From: Legionella brunensis
GTDB lineage: Bacteria > Pseudomonadota > Gammaproteobacteria > Legionellales > Legionellaceae
Length of the DNA: 64,000 nt
NCBI RefSeq assembly: GCF_001467025.1
Contig: NZ_LNXV01000008.1
Coordinates: 256,135 to 320,134 of the forward strand
Reading direction: 5' to 3'
A program made the translations under genes and the position numbers. The notes beneath the pieces were generated by a model, which had not been told where the DNA came from, made no database searches, and was given only the letters and a program-made list of their open reading frames with translations. Positions 9,893 through 19,115 of the stretch are shown here, piece by piece. The stretch's first letter is position 1, and the number at the start of each line of letters is the position of its first letter.

Positions 9893-10909
9893 ATGAAAAA
9901 ATCTTTATTGTTAGCTAGTGTTGTGCTTATCGTGCTATTCGCAGGATGGTTTAGTATCCCTTTGCTAACTCGAGACACGGTAGAAGTGACTCATCCTGTC
10001 TATGGAACAGCCGTTCAAGCAGCCTATGCGACTGGCACTGTTGAAGCGACAGTAATGCTCCCTATTTCCACTCATATTTCTGCCCGTCTAATCAAACTGA
10101 ATGCAGATGAAGGGAGTGAAGTTGTCAAAGGACAAGTCTTAGCGCAATTGGAAGATGACCAACTACAACAAACATTAATAGAATTAAAGCACCGCGAAGA
10201 ATTGGCCCGTAAGCGATATGAACGTAATGCGACCTTAGTCAAGCAAGGGGTTGTATCTAAAGATGAGTACGATAGAACGTTAGCAGAATGGAAGACGGCA
10301 AATGCTGAGGTTCATGGTGCTGAAGCACAAATTAAGTATTTAAAGCTAGTTGCTCCCGCAGATGGTCGCATTATTCGTCGCGATGGTGAGATAGGGCAAT
10401 TAATTCCAGCTAATCAAGCTGTTTTTTGGCTTTCCTGCTGCGCACCATTACGTATTTCGACTGAAGTCGATGAAGAAGACATTGCCAATGTACAATTAGG
10501 GCAAAAAGTATTGATTCGCGCGGATGCTTTTCCAGGACAAATTTTTTATGGAAAAGTGCAAAGCATTACGCCTAAGGGGGATCCTATCGCCCGTAGTTAT
10601 CGCGTACGCATTAATTTCACGGAAAAAAATCCTTTGTTAATCGGAATGACTGCTGAAACCAATATCATTTTTCACGAAAAAAAGAATGCTCTGTTATTAC
10701 CGCTAACTGCCGTGACAAAAAATAAAATCTGGCTTGTACAAAATGGACGACTTATCCAGTCGACTGTATTAGTGGGCGCAAAAGGCTTTAAGCAAGTAAA
10801 GATTTTAAAGGGAGTGACGACCCAAGATTTAGTGGTCTTGCATCCTAATACCGAATTAGAAGAGGGAGTTAGAGTTCGTCCTATTCTGGTAGAGCAGGAA
10901 AAAGAATGA
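9893..10909 (+). CDS. HlyD/MacA-type periplasmic adaptor
   Basis: 338 residues. An N-terminal signal anchor (residues 4-24) is followed by the membrane-fusion-protein architecture: a split lipoyl domain (residues ~60-80 KLNADEGSEVVKGQVLAQLE and ~150-175 LVAPADGRIIRRDGEIGQLI), a short coiled-coil hairpin between them, and a beta-barrel domain. The adaptor bridges an inner membrane pump and an outer membrane channel. It overlaps the permease gene by ATGA and is first of a three-gene exporter operon. No TolC-like gene is adjacent. Confidence 0.88.
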   Translation: MKKSLLLASVVLIVLFAGWFSIPLLTRDTVEVTHPVYGTAVQAAYATGTVEATVMLPISTHISARLIKLNADEGSEVVKGQVLAQLEDDQLQQTLIELKHREELARKRYERNATLVKQGVVSKDEYDRTLAEWKTANAEVHGAEAQIKYLKLVAPADGRIIRRDGEIGQLIPANQAVFWLSCCAPLRISTEVDEEDIANVQLGQKVLIRADAFPGQIFYGKVQSITPKGDPIARSYRVRINFTEKNPLLIGMTAETNIIFHEKKNALLLPLTAVTKNKIWLVQNGRLIQSTVLVGAKGFKQVKILKGVTTQDLVVLHPNTELEEGVRVRPILVEQEKE

Positions 10910-12150
10910 AGTTATTTCTAATGATTGCTTCAAGACATTTACTTGCCCGTAAGCGACAAAGTTTAGTATCTCTGATGGGGATTATTCTTGGTGTTGCCTT
11001 CTTCTTGACAATTTCGTCGTTGATGCAGGGCTCAGAAAAAGATTTTATCCGAAGACTTGTTGATAATTCTCCCCATATTACTATTGTTGACGAATACCGT
11101 AATCCGCGGTTGCAGCCAGTTCAGCAATTTTATAAAACAGGGGCTATTGAAATTCGTAGTGTGAAGCCTTTAACTGAGACTCGGGGTATACGAGGATATG
11201 AGCAAATTATGGCATATCTTTATACAACACCAGGCCTTCTTGCTTCTCCTGTCCTTGTTGGCCAAGCATTGGTGAGTTTTGCCGGGAAAGATATTTCTAT
11301 TACTTTAAATGGCATGATTCCGGAGGAAATTAAGAAAGTTTCCACCATTGAAAACTACATGATTGCAGGAACGATTGATGATTTGATAGTTAATTCGGAC
11401 GGTATTGTCATTGGTAGTGAAATGGCACGGAAATTATCATTAACCATGGGAGATAATATTACTATTACTGCTCCCGCAGGCCAGGTGCGAACATTTAAGA
11501 TCCTTGGCATTTTCCGTACTGGCCGAGCTGATTTTGATACCTATCAAGCTTTTGTAAGCCTTAAACGTACGCAAGCTTTGCTTAATCGTCCTAATCGAGC
11601 AAATAACATTGTTATTAAATTACCAAATCCTTACCAGGCTCATGAAATGGCTGCACAAATTGAAAAGCAAATTGGTTATCAATCAATTTCCTGGCAAGAA
11701 AAATCGGAAGATCTACTAAACACCTTGGTCATTCGTAACATTATTATGTACAGCGTAGTGAGTGCGGTACTCATTGTGGCAGCCTTTGGAATTTATAATG
11801 TCATTTCTACGGTAGTAATGGAAAAGCACCGTGATATTGCCATCCTTAAATCCATGGGTTTTTATAAGCATGAGATTCAATTTATTTTTGTGATTGAGGG
11901 ATTAATTCTTGGGGTTGTTGGATGTATGTTCGGACTCCCTCTAGGAAGTTTGTTAATGTATGGCCTTATGCAGATAAAATTTAAGCCACCAGGGAGCACG
12001 GAATTAATTAGCATGCCGCTTGACTGGGGGTATTGGCAGTTTCTGATAGCCACCGCTTTTGCGATGACTGCTGCAATTATCGCCGCTTTGCTTCCAGCAC
12101 GTAAAGCCGCGATGGTTCAACCCGTTGATATCCTGCGAGGAGGGATATAA
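10906..12150 (+). CDS. ABC transporter permease, FtsX/MacB/LolC type
   Basis: 414 residues with one N-terminal membrane span (residues ~18-40), a large periplasmic MacB-like domain (~45-270), and three C-terminal spans (~280-405) containing the FtsX-family stretch HRDIAILKSMGFYKHEIQFIF. The end LLPARKAAMVQPVDILRGG is the usual FtsX-type C-terminus. It couples ATP hydrolysis to periplasmic movements that export substrates already in the periplasm or outer leaflet. Substrate is unknown. The TAA is immediately followed by the ATG of the ATPase gene. Confidence 0.88.
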   Translation: MKLFLMIASRHLLARKRQSLVSLMGIILGVAFFLTISSLMQGSEKDFIRRLVDNSPHITIVDEYRNPRLQPVQQFYKTGAIEIRSVKPLTETRGIRGYEQIMAYLYTTPGLLASPVLVGQALVSFAGKDISITLNGMIPEEIKKVSTIENYMIAGTIDDLIVNSDGIVIGSEMARKLSLTMGDNITITAPAGQVRTFKILGIFRTGRADFDTYQAFVSLKRTQALLNRPNRANNIVIKLPNPYQAHEMAAQIEKQIGYQSISWQEKSEDLLNTLVIRNIIMYSVVSAVLIVAAFGIYNVISTVVMEKHRDIAILKSMGFYKHEIQFIFVIEGLILGVVGCMFGLPLGSLLMYGLMQIKFKPPGSTELISMPLDWGYWQFLIATAFAMTAAIIAALLPARKAAMVQPVDILRGGI

Positions 12151-12825
12151 ATGACAACGGTAATAAAGACTGAGCAACTCACGCGTTTTCTGTTGGAAGA
12201 GGTGCCCATTACCTTGGTTAAGGACATCAGCCTTGAAATTCAGATGGGCGAATTTGTTGTCATAACCGGGCCTTCAGGCTCTGGTAAATCCTCGCTCCTT
12301 TATTTATTAGGATTACTGGATAAACCCACGAGTGGAAAATTATGGTTAACGGGAGAAGACACAGCAACCTATAGCGAAGATAAACTGGCTGATAAAAGAC
12401 TTGCACAGCTAGGCTACGTTTTTCAATTTCACTTCTTACTGGCAGAATTTAGTGCATTAGAAAATGTCATGCTACCCATGCAACGATTAGGCAAATTGCC
12501 TGTTGATGCCATTAAAAAACGTGCTATTCAATTATTAACAAACTTAGGTTTGGAAGATCAATTATATAAATTCCCTAAACAGCTTTCTGGTGGCCAAAGT
12601 CAACGTGTTGCTATTGCCAGGGCCCTTGCAAATGAACCCTTATTAATTTTGGCCGATGAACCGACAGGAAATTTAGATAGGGCTGCGAGTTTAAATGTGC
12701 AAATGATATTAAAAGAACTCGCACATGAGCATCAGCGAGCAGTAATAGTGGTCACACATGAGCCTGAGTTTGCGTCTTTAGCAGACAGAGTCATTCATCT
12801 CGTTGATGGCAAGATTCACGATTAA
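12151..12825 (+). CDS. ABC transporter ATPase, LolD/MacB type
   Basis: 224 residues, a stand-alone nucleotide-binding subunit. Walker A GPSGSGKSS, Q-loop YVFQFHFLL, signature LSGGQSQRVAIARAL, Walker B LILADEPTGNLD and switch His in VVTHEPE are all intact. The length and motifs place it in the LolD/MacB/FtsE cluster. It forms the exporter with the adaptor and permease directly upstream (0 bp gap). Confidence 0.92.
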   Translation: MTTVIKTEQLTRFLLEEVPITLVKDISLEIQMGEFVVITGPSGSGKSSLLYLLGLLDKPTSGKLWLTGEDTATYSEDKLADKRLAQLGYVFQFHFLLAEFSALENVMLPMQRLGKLPVDAIKKRAIQLLTNLGLEDQLYKFPKQLSGGQSQRVAIARALANEPLLILADEPTGNLDRAASLNVQMILKELAHEHQRAVIVVTHEPEFASLADRVIHLVDGKIHD

Positions 12826-13136
12826 ACTAAGCATCATAATCTACCCGCAAATGTTTTGAGCATTACAAAGACGATGTTGGAGAAGAGTACCTATGCCATG
12901 AATTAGTAGTGCAAGCACAAGCAAATTATTGCAAATTTTTTCAATAAACTTCAAAAAACGTTAATAGAAGAAGATAAAGATTATTTATGTAGGTTTTGAG
13001 CGAGTATCAAAGTGGGCGGTTGATCGCAGCATGCATATCGCTGATCTTTCGTCTACAATTCAGGGTAATTGCAAATTTTGCATCAGAGCACAAGTTTCGG
13101 AGCGCTAGGCCTAGAATCAACTTATGAGAAGCTTGT
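12826..13136. other. intergenic region, possible short gene remnant
   Basis: A 311-bp gap after the exporter. From about 12842 a 34-codon stretch on the plus strand reads CFEHYKDDVGEEYLCHELVV and on to a TAA at 12945, with no start codon or Shine-Dalgarno; it could be the tail of a lost gene or chance. No terminator hairpin or promoter that I would stand behind was found. Confidence 0.25.
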
Positions 13137-14513
13137 ATGGATTCAAAACCAAAGGTTAACAGAAAAACAAATTGGGCTGGCAATGAAACTTGGTGTTGTC
13201 AGGAAACGGTATGTCCTGCTTCTTTGCAGGAATTGCAAGACTGCGTGCGATACTCGGAAAAACATAATATAAAAATAAAAGCTATCGGCGCAGCACATTC
13301 CTTTTCAGACTGCGCAGCTACTAGTGGCATACAAATTGATCTAAAACATCTCAATAAAATTATTTCTTTTAATCCTCGCACTAAAGTTATTGAAGCAGAA
13401 GCGGGTATTCGACTAAAAGACCTATATCTTTTTTTCAACAATAATAATGTTGCCTTGCCAAGCATTCCAAATGTTGATGAAATTACACTAGGCGGCGCGA
13501 TTTCTAATGCTACTCATGGCACTAATATTTTTTATGGCACATATTCGTCTCTAGTGCGTGAGATCAAACTGGTCACGGCAAATGGTGAAATGTTACAACT
13601 TCAGGATGACGCTAGAAATACCAAAGGTCAGCAACGATTTGAAGCCGCATTGGCTAGTTTTGGAGCATTAGGTATTTTTTATTCCATTACTCTGAAACTT
13701 GAAGAAAGTTACGATGTACTAGTGCAGCGATATTCAACTGCCTTAAAGGATATCAATGATGAAATTGAAAGTCTGGCACGTAAACATGATGGAGTGCAAT
13801 TTATGCTTTTTCCTTTACAAGGATTAGCTTTTATTAAAACTCAAGACAAAATACGATGTGGATTGCAACCTTACAGTAAACAATCCATCAGGAGTATCTG
13901 GGTATTTGAGTCGATACTCTGGATGTTTAAGCCAAAAAGATGGCAATTATTAACAAAACTCTTCCAAAAAGTATTTAATAGTAAAATTTTTCTTTCTATT
14001 TTAAGAAAACTTTATAACTCCAGTAATGTTACGAATTGGTCAGATGGAGAGCTCTCACGGCATAAAAGCCGTTTTTTTAATATGGAATACGCTATTCCAA
14101 TCAGCAGAGTAAAAGAAGCATTAGATGCTATATTCCACACCACACAAGAGTTTAATCATACAGGCGCCTATATACGATGTTTGCCTTTTATTCTAAGGCC
14201 TGTTGGTGCTGATACATTAGGGTTTTTATCACCTACATATCAGAGGGATACCTGTTATATCGATATATTGTTTCAAGCGGCTGATTCCAATGAAATTTCT
14301 TTCTATGCACAACTTGAGAAAGATCTTTTAAGGGTTGATGGGCGAGTTTCTTGGTCTCGAAAATTTTTTGCATCAAGTGAAGACATTTTGCAACGGTATT
14401 CCCACCACACAAAATTTTTAGATGTCATGGAAGAACTGGATCCTAAAGGGATTTTTGTTAATAGTTTTGTTTCGCGTATCTTTGAATCTGGTTCTAAACA
14501 AAGCCCCCACTAA
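13137..14513 (+). CDS. FAD-linked oxidase, D-arabinono-1,4-lactone oxidase type
   Basis: 458 residues. The N-terminal FAD-binding (PCMH/vanillyl-alcohol-oxidase) domain shows NWAGNETW, IKAIGAAHSFSD, and ITLGGAISNATHGTN. The C-terminal half fits the ALO domain, ending with GRVSWSRKFFAS and LDVMEELDPKGIFVNSFV. Family members oxidise sugar 1,4-lactones or alditols. The histidine that usually carries covalent FAD, in the GHS position of plant and fungal enzymes, is AHS here. No Shine-Dalgarno is obvious before the ATG. It stands alone in its strand context. Confidence 0.82.
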   Translation: MDSKPKVNRKTNWAGNETWCCQETVCPASLQELQDCVRYSEKHNIKIKAIGAAHSFSDCAATSGIQIDLKHLNKIISFNPRTKVIEAEAGIRLKDLYLFFNNNNVALPSIPNVDEITLGGAISNATHGTNIFYGTYSSLVREIKLVTANGEMLQLQDDARNTKGQQRFEAALASFGALGIFYSITLKLEESYDVLVQRYSTALKDINDEIESLARKHDGVQFMLFPLQGLAFIKTQDKIRCGLQPYSKQSIRSIWVFESILWMFKPKRWQLLTKLFQKVFNSKIFLSILRKLYNSSNVTNWSDGELSRHKSRFFNMEYAIPISRVKEALDAIFHTTQEFNHTGAYIRCLPFILRPVGADTLGFLSPTYQRDTCYIDILFQAADSNEISFYAQLEKDLLRVDGRVSWSRKFFASSEDILQRYSHHTKFLDVMEELDPKGIFVNSFVSRIFESGSKQSPH

Positions 14514-14630
14514 TGTCCCCAGCGATTAAATTTTAATCATTCTCTGGTTTGTTCTTAGCAGGGTCAGTAGCGTTCACGCCTGTGTGTCGCGAAATCTAAG
14601 ATCATGAAATTAAGTTTAAAAAAGATCCAT

Positions 14631-15851
14631 TTAAGTAAAGATCCTAATAAGCAGATGAATTAAAAATAGCAAAATAATGAAAGGGATCATTAGAGAGGAG
14701 AAGCCTCTATTAATGGGTTTATTGCCGGTATTCATATTCACATCGAAATTGTTGGGAATGTTTGAGTCATAAAAGGTATCTCTGTCGACGATAATGGCCT
14801 GTGGAGGAAGCTGCTCTGATTCAGTGGTGCTGGCTGAGAGTTTTTTAACCGCTGTACCAATGGCTAAGAATTCGATTAAGCCATTTCCCAATTGATAGAC
14901 ATAAGTCTTTACACCGATGACATCATCAGCACCAATCGCCTTGGCTTCTTCATTAATAATGGCTAAAGCATTCTCACGGGCATCATAAATCAGACGGGTT
15001 AATTCGTTAATCTCGCCGCGTACAAAGGATTTTAATGTCGAAGTAATTCCACCAACTAAGCCCAGAGAATACACAGAAGTTCCTAGTAGCAAGCGTAATG
15101 GCATGTAACCTTTGTTCGCCATATTCCACATTTCAATATTGGTCATATCACTGCTGATTGGATCATTGAGTTTATCGCCAGGTAATTTAGAGTTATGAGA
15201 GGCAGTTCCTATCATTAGCATTTCGTTAACGCCACCGAAGGGTAGTATAGTTGTTTTAATTCCAAGTACTGCATTAGCTTTGTGTTCTTTAGCGTGAGCA
15301 ATAATGCGGCTTAATGCCAAATGTCGTGTGTGATTAAAGATATTTGAATATTCTTTAATTTCACCACGAGCTAAGGTTTTTAAACTGCCAAGTATGCCAC
15401 GGCCAATTCCCATCGCATAAGCAACATTGCCGAAAGCAAAACAAATGGGCTTATAACCAGCATCCAACTGGGCATAGAGTTCTTGACCATCAGCGGAGGT
15501 GGAGAATTTGTTGAGAGGGGTTGAGCCATTGGCATGAATTGCTGAACCAATTGCTAGAAACTCGACATTGGCACCATGAAAAATGAGTTGACTGTCAACA
15601 CCGGTAATTCCAGTTGCGCCATGATTGATGGCTTCTTGTAGCATCCGTTGGTAAGCTGTTTTCCTACCATCTTCGATAAGCTGGGTAATTTGATTTAACT
15701 CTCCTCCTAGCATGGCTTTTAATCCTGTGCCAACACTTCGCAGAATTCCAAGAGAATGAACACTATTACCAACTACGATATTTCCCGGAGCATAACCTTT
15801 TTCTGACAAGCAATAAATTTCATTACCTGATAATCCAGTTGTAACAGCCAT
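14631..15851 (-). CDS. triple YbjQ-domain protein with C-terminal membrane anchor
   Basis: 406 residues containing three tandem YbjQ-type (PF01906) domains, about residues 1-108, 112-222 and 230-342. Each has the same landmarks: GY.P....G...YS(L/M)G..., SLKxxxRGEIxExxxxIxxxR, then GA(D)(D/N)..GI......FG...E.L.IGTA. After a ~40-residue polar linker, a hydrophobic segment (SSLMIPFIILLFLIHLLIRIF, split here only for description, residues ~383-404) should anchor it in a membrane. YbjQ proteins are usually ~105 residues and form pentamers. A GGAAG Shine-Dalgarno precedes the ATG. Function is unknown. Confidence 0.82.
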   Translation of the reverse strand: MAVTTGLSGNEIYCLSEKGYAPGNIVVGNSVHSLGILRSVGTGLKAMLGGELNQITQLIEDGRKTAYQRMLQEAINHGATGITGVDSQLIFHGANVEFLAIGSAIHANGSTPLNKFSTSADGQELYAQLDAGYKPICFAFGNVAYAMGIGRGILGSLKTLARGEIKEYSNIFNHTRHLALSRIIAHAKEHKANAVLGIKTTILPFGGVNEMLMIGTASHNSKLPGDKLNDPISSDMTNIEMWNMANKGYMPLRLLLGTSVYSLGLVGGITSTLKSFVRGEINELTRLIYDARENALAIINEEAKAIGADDVIGVKTYVYQLGNGLIEFLAIGTAVKKLSASTTESEQLPPQAIIVDRDTFYDSNIPNNFDVNMNTGNKPINRGFSSLMIPFIILLFLIHLLIRIFT

Positions 15852-15994
15852 AATTTTTCTTCCATGCAGGATTTGTTAAAGAGAGTATAGAACTAGTTGT
15901 AGAAAGATGCCTGATAATAGCGTGCTGCCTAATTTGTTATTGGGCTTAAAGGCCATTGTAAGTTACTAAGTTTAAGCGCAATATGGAGTAACAT

Positions 15995-16606
15995 ATGATT
16001 TGGCAAAATCAAATTATGCATCCGATTATCGAAACGAGTCACTTGATCCTTAGAGCCCCTCAAAAAGGTGATGAATTTTCTCTTAATCAAGCGATTCAAG
16101 AGTCATTATCTGCGCTTTCTCGTTGGATGCCTTGGGCTCAAGATCCAAGTCTGGAAATGACAAAAGCCTTTATAGATAACAATGTTGAAGTTTGGGGAAC
16201 CAATAAACAAAAGGAAATGCCTTTTATCGTCTTGTTGAAAGAAGAGAATCGTATTATTGGTGCCAGCGGCTACAATGATCAAAGTGATTCTTTCGTACCT
16301 TTTTATGAAATTGGGTATTGGCTGCACAGTGACTACACTGGTAGAGGGTTTGCAACAGAATTGACGATTGCTCTGACTCATTACGCTTTCGAACAATTAA
16401 AGGCAATTCGTGTGCAGATTTGCTGCCAGGCAGAAAATCTTCGATCGCTTCGTGTGATAGAGAAATGTGGTTATCAATTTGAAGCAAAACTCCATAAACA
16501 ATGTTTGGATTTAGCGACAAAAAAGCCTGCAGATAGGCTCGTATTTGCCTGCTTTGATACAAGTAAACTGCCACGAATTTTTCTTAGATATAGGAAGGCT
16601 CTTTGA
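15995..16606 (+). CDS. GNAT N-acetyltransferase, RimJ/RimL type
   Basis: 203 residues. The N-terminal strand TSHLILRAPQKGDEFSL and SRWMPWA are typical of the RimJ/L subgroup. The acetyl-CoA loop is YTGRGFATELTIAL (RGFATE in place of RGxGxE), and the C-terminal part VQICCQAENLRSLRVIEKCG has the usual N.S..V..K.G pattern. GGAG lies 7 nt before the ATG at 15995; ATG 16016 is a less likely alternative. Such enzymes acetylate protein N-termini or small molecules; the substrate cannot be told here. Confidence 0.88.
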   Translation: MIWQNQIMHPIIETSHLILRAPQKGDEFSLNQAIQESLSALSRWMPWAQDPSLEMTKAFIDNNVEVWGTNKQKEMPFIVLLKEENRIIGASGYNDQSDSFVPFYEIGYWLHSDYTGRGFATELTIALTHYAFEQLKAIRVQICCQAENLRSLRVIEKCGYQFEAKLHKQCLDLATKKPADRLVFACFDTSKLPRIFLRYRKAL

Positions 16607-16618
16607 GTTTAAGATGAC

Positions 16619-17584
16619 CTAGATGTGATTACGTAACATTAGTTCCTGAGGATAGGGAGCGAGGTAACTTTGTTTTTCCAAATAGGGTTGTTGGTGGTGA
16701 TTTAAATGATGCTTAAGTAAAGTTATGGGAACAATTAAAGGCAGTAATCCACGACGGTAACTTTCAATGGCTTCTAATAATTCTTGTTTATCTTTTTTAT
16801 CGAGCTGTTTTTTAAAGTAGCCTAAACAATGTTGCAATACATTCGTATGTTTCTTTGGGGTTGCTATATAACCAAGTGTCTCCATTAAATCAGTAAGGTA
16901 GGCTATCGCAAATACAGATAAGTTTTCTTCATTAATACGACTGACTTTTTTACCAAGCATTCGGCATCGTATTGGATGATGAGCCATTAGTGTTAACTTA
17001 TGACGGGTATGAAAATCAAGTAGACTGCTATTGGTTAAGCCTGTTTTTACCAGGTCTTGCCATTCTTTATAGACAAAAAGACGCTCAATAAAATTTTCAC
17101 GTAGATGAGGGTCATTCAAGCGCCCCTCTTCTTCAATAGGTAACCAGGGATAGTATTCTGTAAGAGTTTTGGCATAAATGCCTTGCCCCATTCGGGGTGC
17201 TTGTCCTTGGTCTTGATAGATTTTAACACGTTTTAAACCACAAGAAGGTGACTTGCTTTTTAAGATATAGCCGCTGATGTTCTGTAGTTGTTTCATAATG
17301 TTTTGAGAGAAATTAAGCATTGCGGCGGTGTAATCTTTATTAGGATTTTTAATGTCTACCATGCTTGGTGATTGAGCATTGCCAATCAAGCGAACAGGGG
17401 GGCGTGGCGTGCCCATGCCAATAGCTACTTCAGGACAAATAGGCAAAAAATCAACATAGTTGGCTAGCAAATCACAAAGGTAGCTATCACGTTTGTGGCC
17501 GCCATCAAAACGAACCCTTTCTCCTAAAAGACAAGAAGAAACCCCGATTACTATCCGGTTGTCATTCTTAGTTACATTTTGCAC
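16619..17584 (-). CDS. TudS (DUF523)-DUF1722 protein, RudS-type tRNA 4-thiouridine desulfidase
   Basis: 321 residues from a GTG preceded by GAGG. The N-terminal ~150 residues are a DUF523/TudS domain with its three cysteines in motif context: GVSSCLLGERVRFDG, PICPEVAIGMGTPRPPVRL and KSPSCGLKRVKIY, the ligands of a [4Fe-4S] cluster in TudS desulfurases. The C-terminal half is DUF1722 (from about residue 190, HRLMAHHP-like KLTLMAHHPIRCRMLGK). This two-domain form matches RudS, described as removing sulfur from 4-thiouridine in tRNA, a near-UV sensor base. It is divergent from a photolyase gene 122 bp away; in E. coli the related ybgA is next to phr. Confidence 0.85.
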   Translation of the reverse strand: MQNVTKNDNRIVIGVSSCLLGERVRFDGGHKRDSYLCDLLANYVDFLPICPEVAIGMGTPRPPVRLIGNAQSPSMVDIKNPNKDYTAAMLNFSQNIMKQLQNISGYILKSKSPSCGLKRVKIYQDQGQAPRMGQGIYAKTLTEYYPWLPIEEEGRLNDPHLRENFIERLFVYKEWQDLVKTGLTNSSLLDFHTRHKLTLMAHHPIRCRMLGKKVSRINEENLSVFAIAYLTDLMETLGYIATPKKHTNVLQHCLGYFKKQLDKKDKQELLEAIESYRRGLLPLIVPITLLKHHLNHHQQPYLEKQSYLAPYPQELMLRNHI

Positions 17585-17706
17585 GTCATTGAGCCTCGTA
17601 TCCTAAATTCATTTTTTGAGAATACCATTGGTTTGCTGTAAAAAACATAAATACTATGAGCATAATGAACACTAATTAAATTTTAGATAACTTTCGGTAG
17701 ACTAAT

Positions 17707-18843
17707 ATGTCAATAGCACTCGTTTGGTTTAGGCAAGATCTGCGTTGTCAGGATAATCCAGCTTTGGCCGCTGCATGCCAGAACCATAAAGGAGTTATTC
17801 CACTTTATATTGCAGATGAAAAACCAGCTAAAACAGTAGGGGCAGCACAAGGGTGGTGGTTGCATCATTCATTATTGTCTTTAAAAAAAGATCTGGAAAG
17901 TCATGGGTTGAACTTGTGTTTACGGCATGGTCTGGCTTGGCCACAACTGTTTACGTTAATTAAGCAATATAAAATAGAGGCTGTATATTGGAATCGCTGT
18001 TATGAGCCTGAAAAAATAACGCGGGATAAAGCCATTAAGGCGCAATTAAAAAATTTAGGTGTCAAGGTTTTTAGCTTTAATGCCAGTTTATTAATCGAGC
18101 CTTGGGAAGTCACGACCAGCAATCAGAGCTACTTTAAAGTCTTTACTCCCTTTTGGCGACAGTGCTTAAAAAAAATTGAACTCCCTGCTCCGATAAGTAT
18201 TAATCAATGGCCTTGCTGCCCACCTTTTGAAGTATTCTTGGCAGAATTGGGATGGCGGGAGTTCTCGTATCACTTGCTTTATCATTTTCCTTCGTTACAT
18301 GAAGAAAATTTCAAACAAGATTTTAATCAATTCTCCTGGCGAAATGATGAAGATGTCCTACTAAAATGGCAGCAGGGGCTAACCGGTTTTCCCATTGTTG
18401 ATGCGGGTATGCGTGAACTATGGCGAACGGGGTATATGCACAATCGTGTTCGTATGATTGTGGCTTCTTTTTTGGTAAAGGATTTATTGATTGATTGGAG
18501 AAAAGGAGCTGCCTGGTTTTTAGATACCTTAGTCGATGCGGATCTGGCTAATAACTCTGCAAGTTGGCAGTGGGTTGCTGGCAGTGGTGCTGATGCTGCT
18601 CCTTATTTCCGTATTTTTAATCCTGTATTACAGGGAGAGAAATTTGATGCTCAGGGTGAGTATATCAGGCGATGGGTGCCTGAGTTAGCCTCTGTCTCTT
18701 CGCAATGGATTCATAAGCCCTGGAAGGCTCCTAACAAATTGGGAATTACCTTAGGCAAAGATTATCCTTATCCTATCGTGGATCACGATGAAGCTCGTCA
18801 CCGTGCCCTAGCGGTTTATCAAGCACTTAAAAAAGTTAGATAA
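17707..18843 (+). CDS. phrB: deoxyribodipyrimidine photolyase with internal deletion
   Basis: 378 residues against about 470 for normal class I CPD photolyases. The N-terminal antenna domain is intact (LVWFRQDLRCQDNPAL through SYFKVFTPFW), and the C-terminal catalytic part is intact from residue ~176 (ELGWREF, GFPIVDAGMRELWRTGYMHN, DADLANNSASWQWVAGSG, APYFRIFNP). Between PPFE (~175) and VFLAELGWREF, roughly 80-95 residues are absent, including the W.PGE helix, the RD.P segment and the (G)TSRLSPYL motif that contacts the FAD phosphates. The frame is kept. The FAD site is therefore probably not formed; an active enzyme would be surprising. Possible pseudogene or assembly artefact. Confidence 0.8.
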   Translation: MSIALVWFRQDLRCQDNPALAAACQNHKGVIPLYIADEKPAKTVGAAQGWWLHHSLLSLKKDLESHGLNLCLRHGLAWPQLFTLIKQYKIEAVYWNRCYEPEKITRDKAIKAQLKNLGVKVFSFNASLLIEPWEVTTSNQSYFKVFTPFWRQCLKKIELPAPISINQWPCCPPFEVFLAELGWREFSYHLLYHFPSLHEENFKQDFNQFSWRNDEDVLLKWQQGLTGFPIVDAGMRELWRTGYMHNRVRMIVASFLVKDLLIDWRKGAAWFLDTLVDADLANNSASWQWVAGSGADAAPYFRIFNPVLQGEKFDAQGEYIRRWVPELASVSSQWIHKPWKAPNKLGITLGKDYPYPIVDHDEARHRALAVYQALKKVR

Positions 18844-19016
18844 CTTTTTAAGTCGAGTATTAGCGGTAAAAAAAAATTTTAAATATCATTCGGTTAAGTT
18901 TCATTCATTTGCTTTGAGCTTGGTTTTACTCTATTTCTTAAGAAGGCTCATCAAAAAAGATGTGTGTCATGATCATTTTTAATCTCATGAGGAAGTAGTT
19001 TTATAAGGAGATAAAA

Positions 19017-19100
19017 ATGCTTAAATACCTAATTGCATGGTTATTGGGGGTTCCTCTAAGCATCTTAGTATTAATTTGGCTAGTTTCTCATATTTTTTAG
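19017..19100 (+). CDS. 27-residue membrane peptide
   Basis: ATG at 19017 follows a strong AAGGAG Shine-Dalgarno at about 19005-19010. The 27 residues are one hydrophobic helix, starting MLKYLIAWLLGVPLSIL and ending with LVSHIF. It lies only 15 bp before the next gene, which has its own AAGGAAGG, so the two are likely one transcript. Single-span peptides of this size are often missed in annotation. Function unknown. Confidence 0.6.
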   Translation: MLKYLIAWLLGVPLSILVLIWLVSHIF

Positions 19101-19115
19101 ACAAGGAAGGTTATC

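Noticed and set aside
9616..9978. 120-codon frame on the minus strand over the apaH-exporter gap
   Set aside because: It overlaps the start of the HlyD gene, has no ribosome site and no protein-like pattern; it is the complement of the structured GC-rich block.
13069..13272. 67-codon plus-strand frame before and over the lactone oxidase start
   Set aside because: It overlaps the well-supported FAD-binding N-terminus in another frame and shows no family features.
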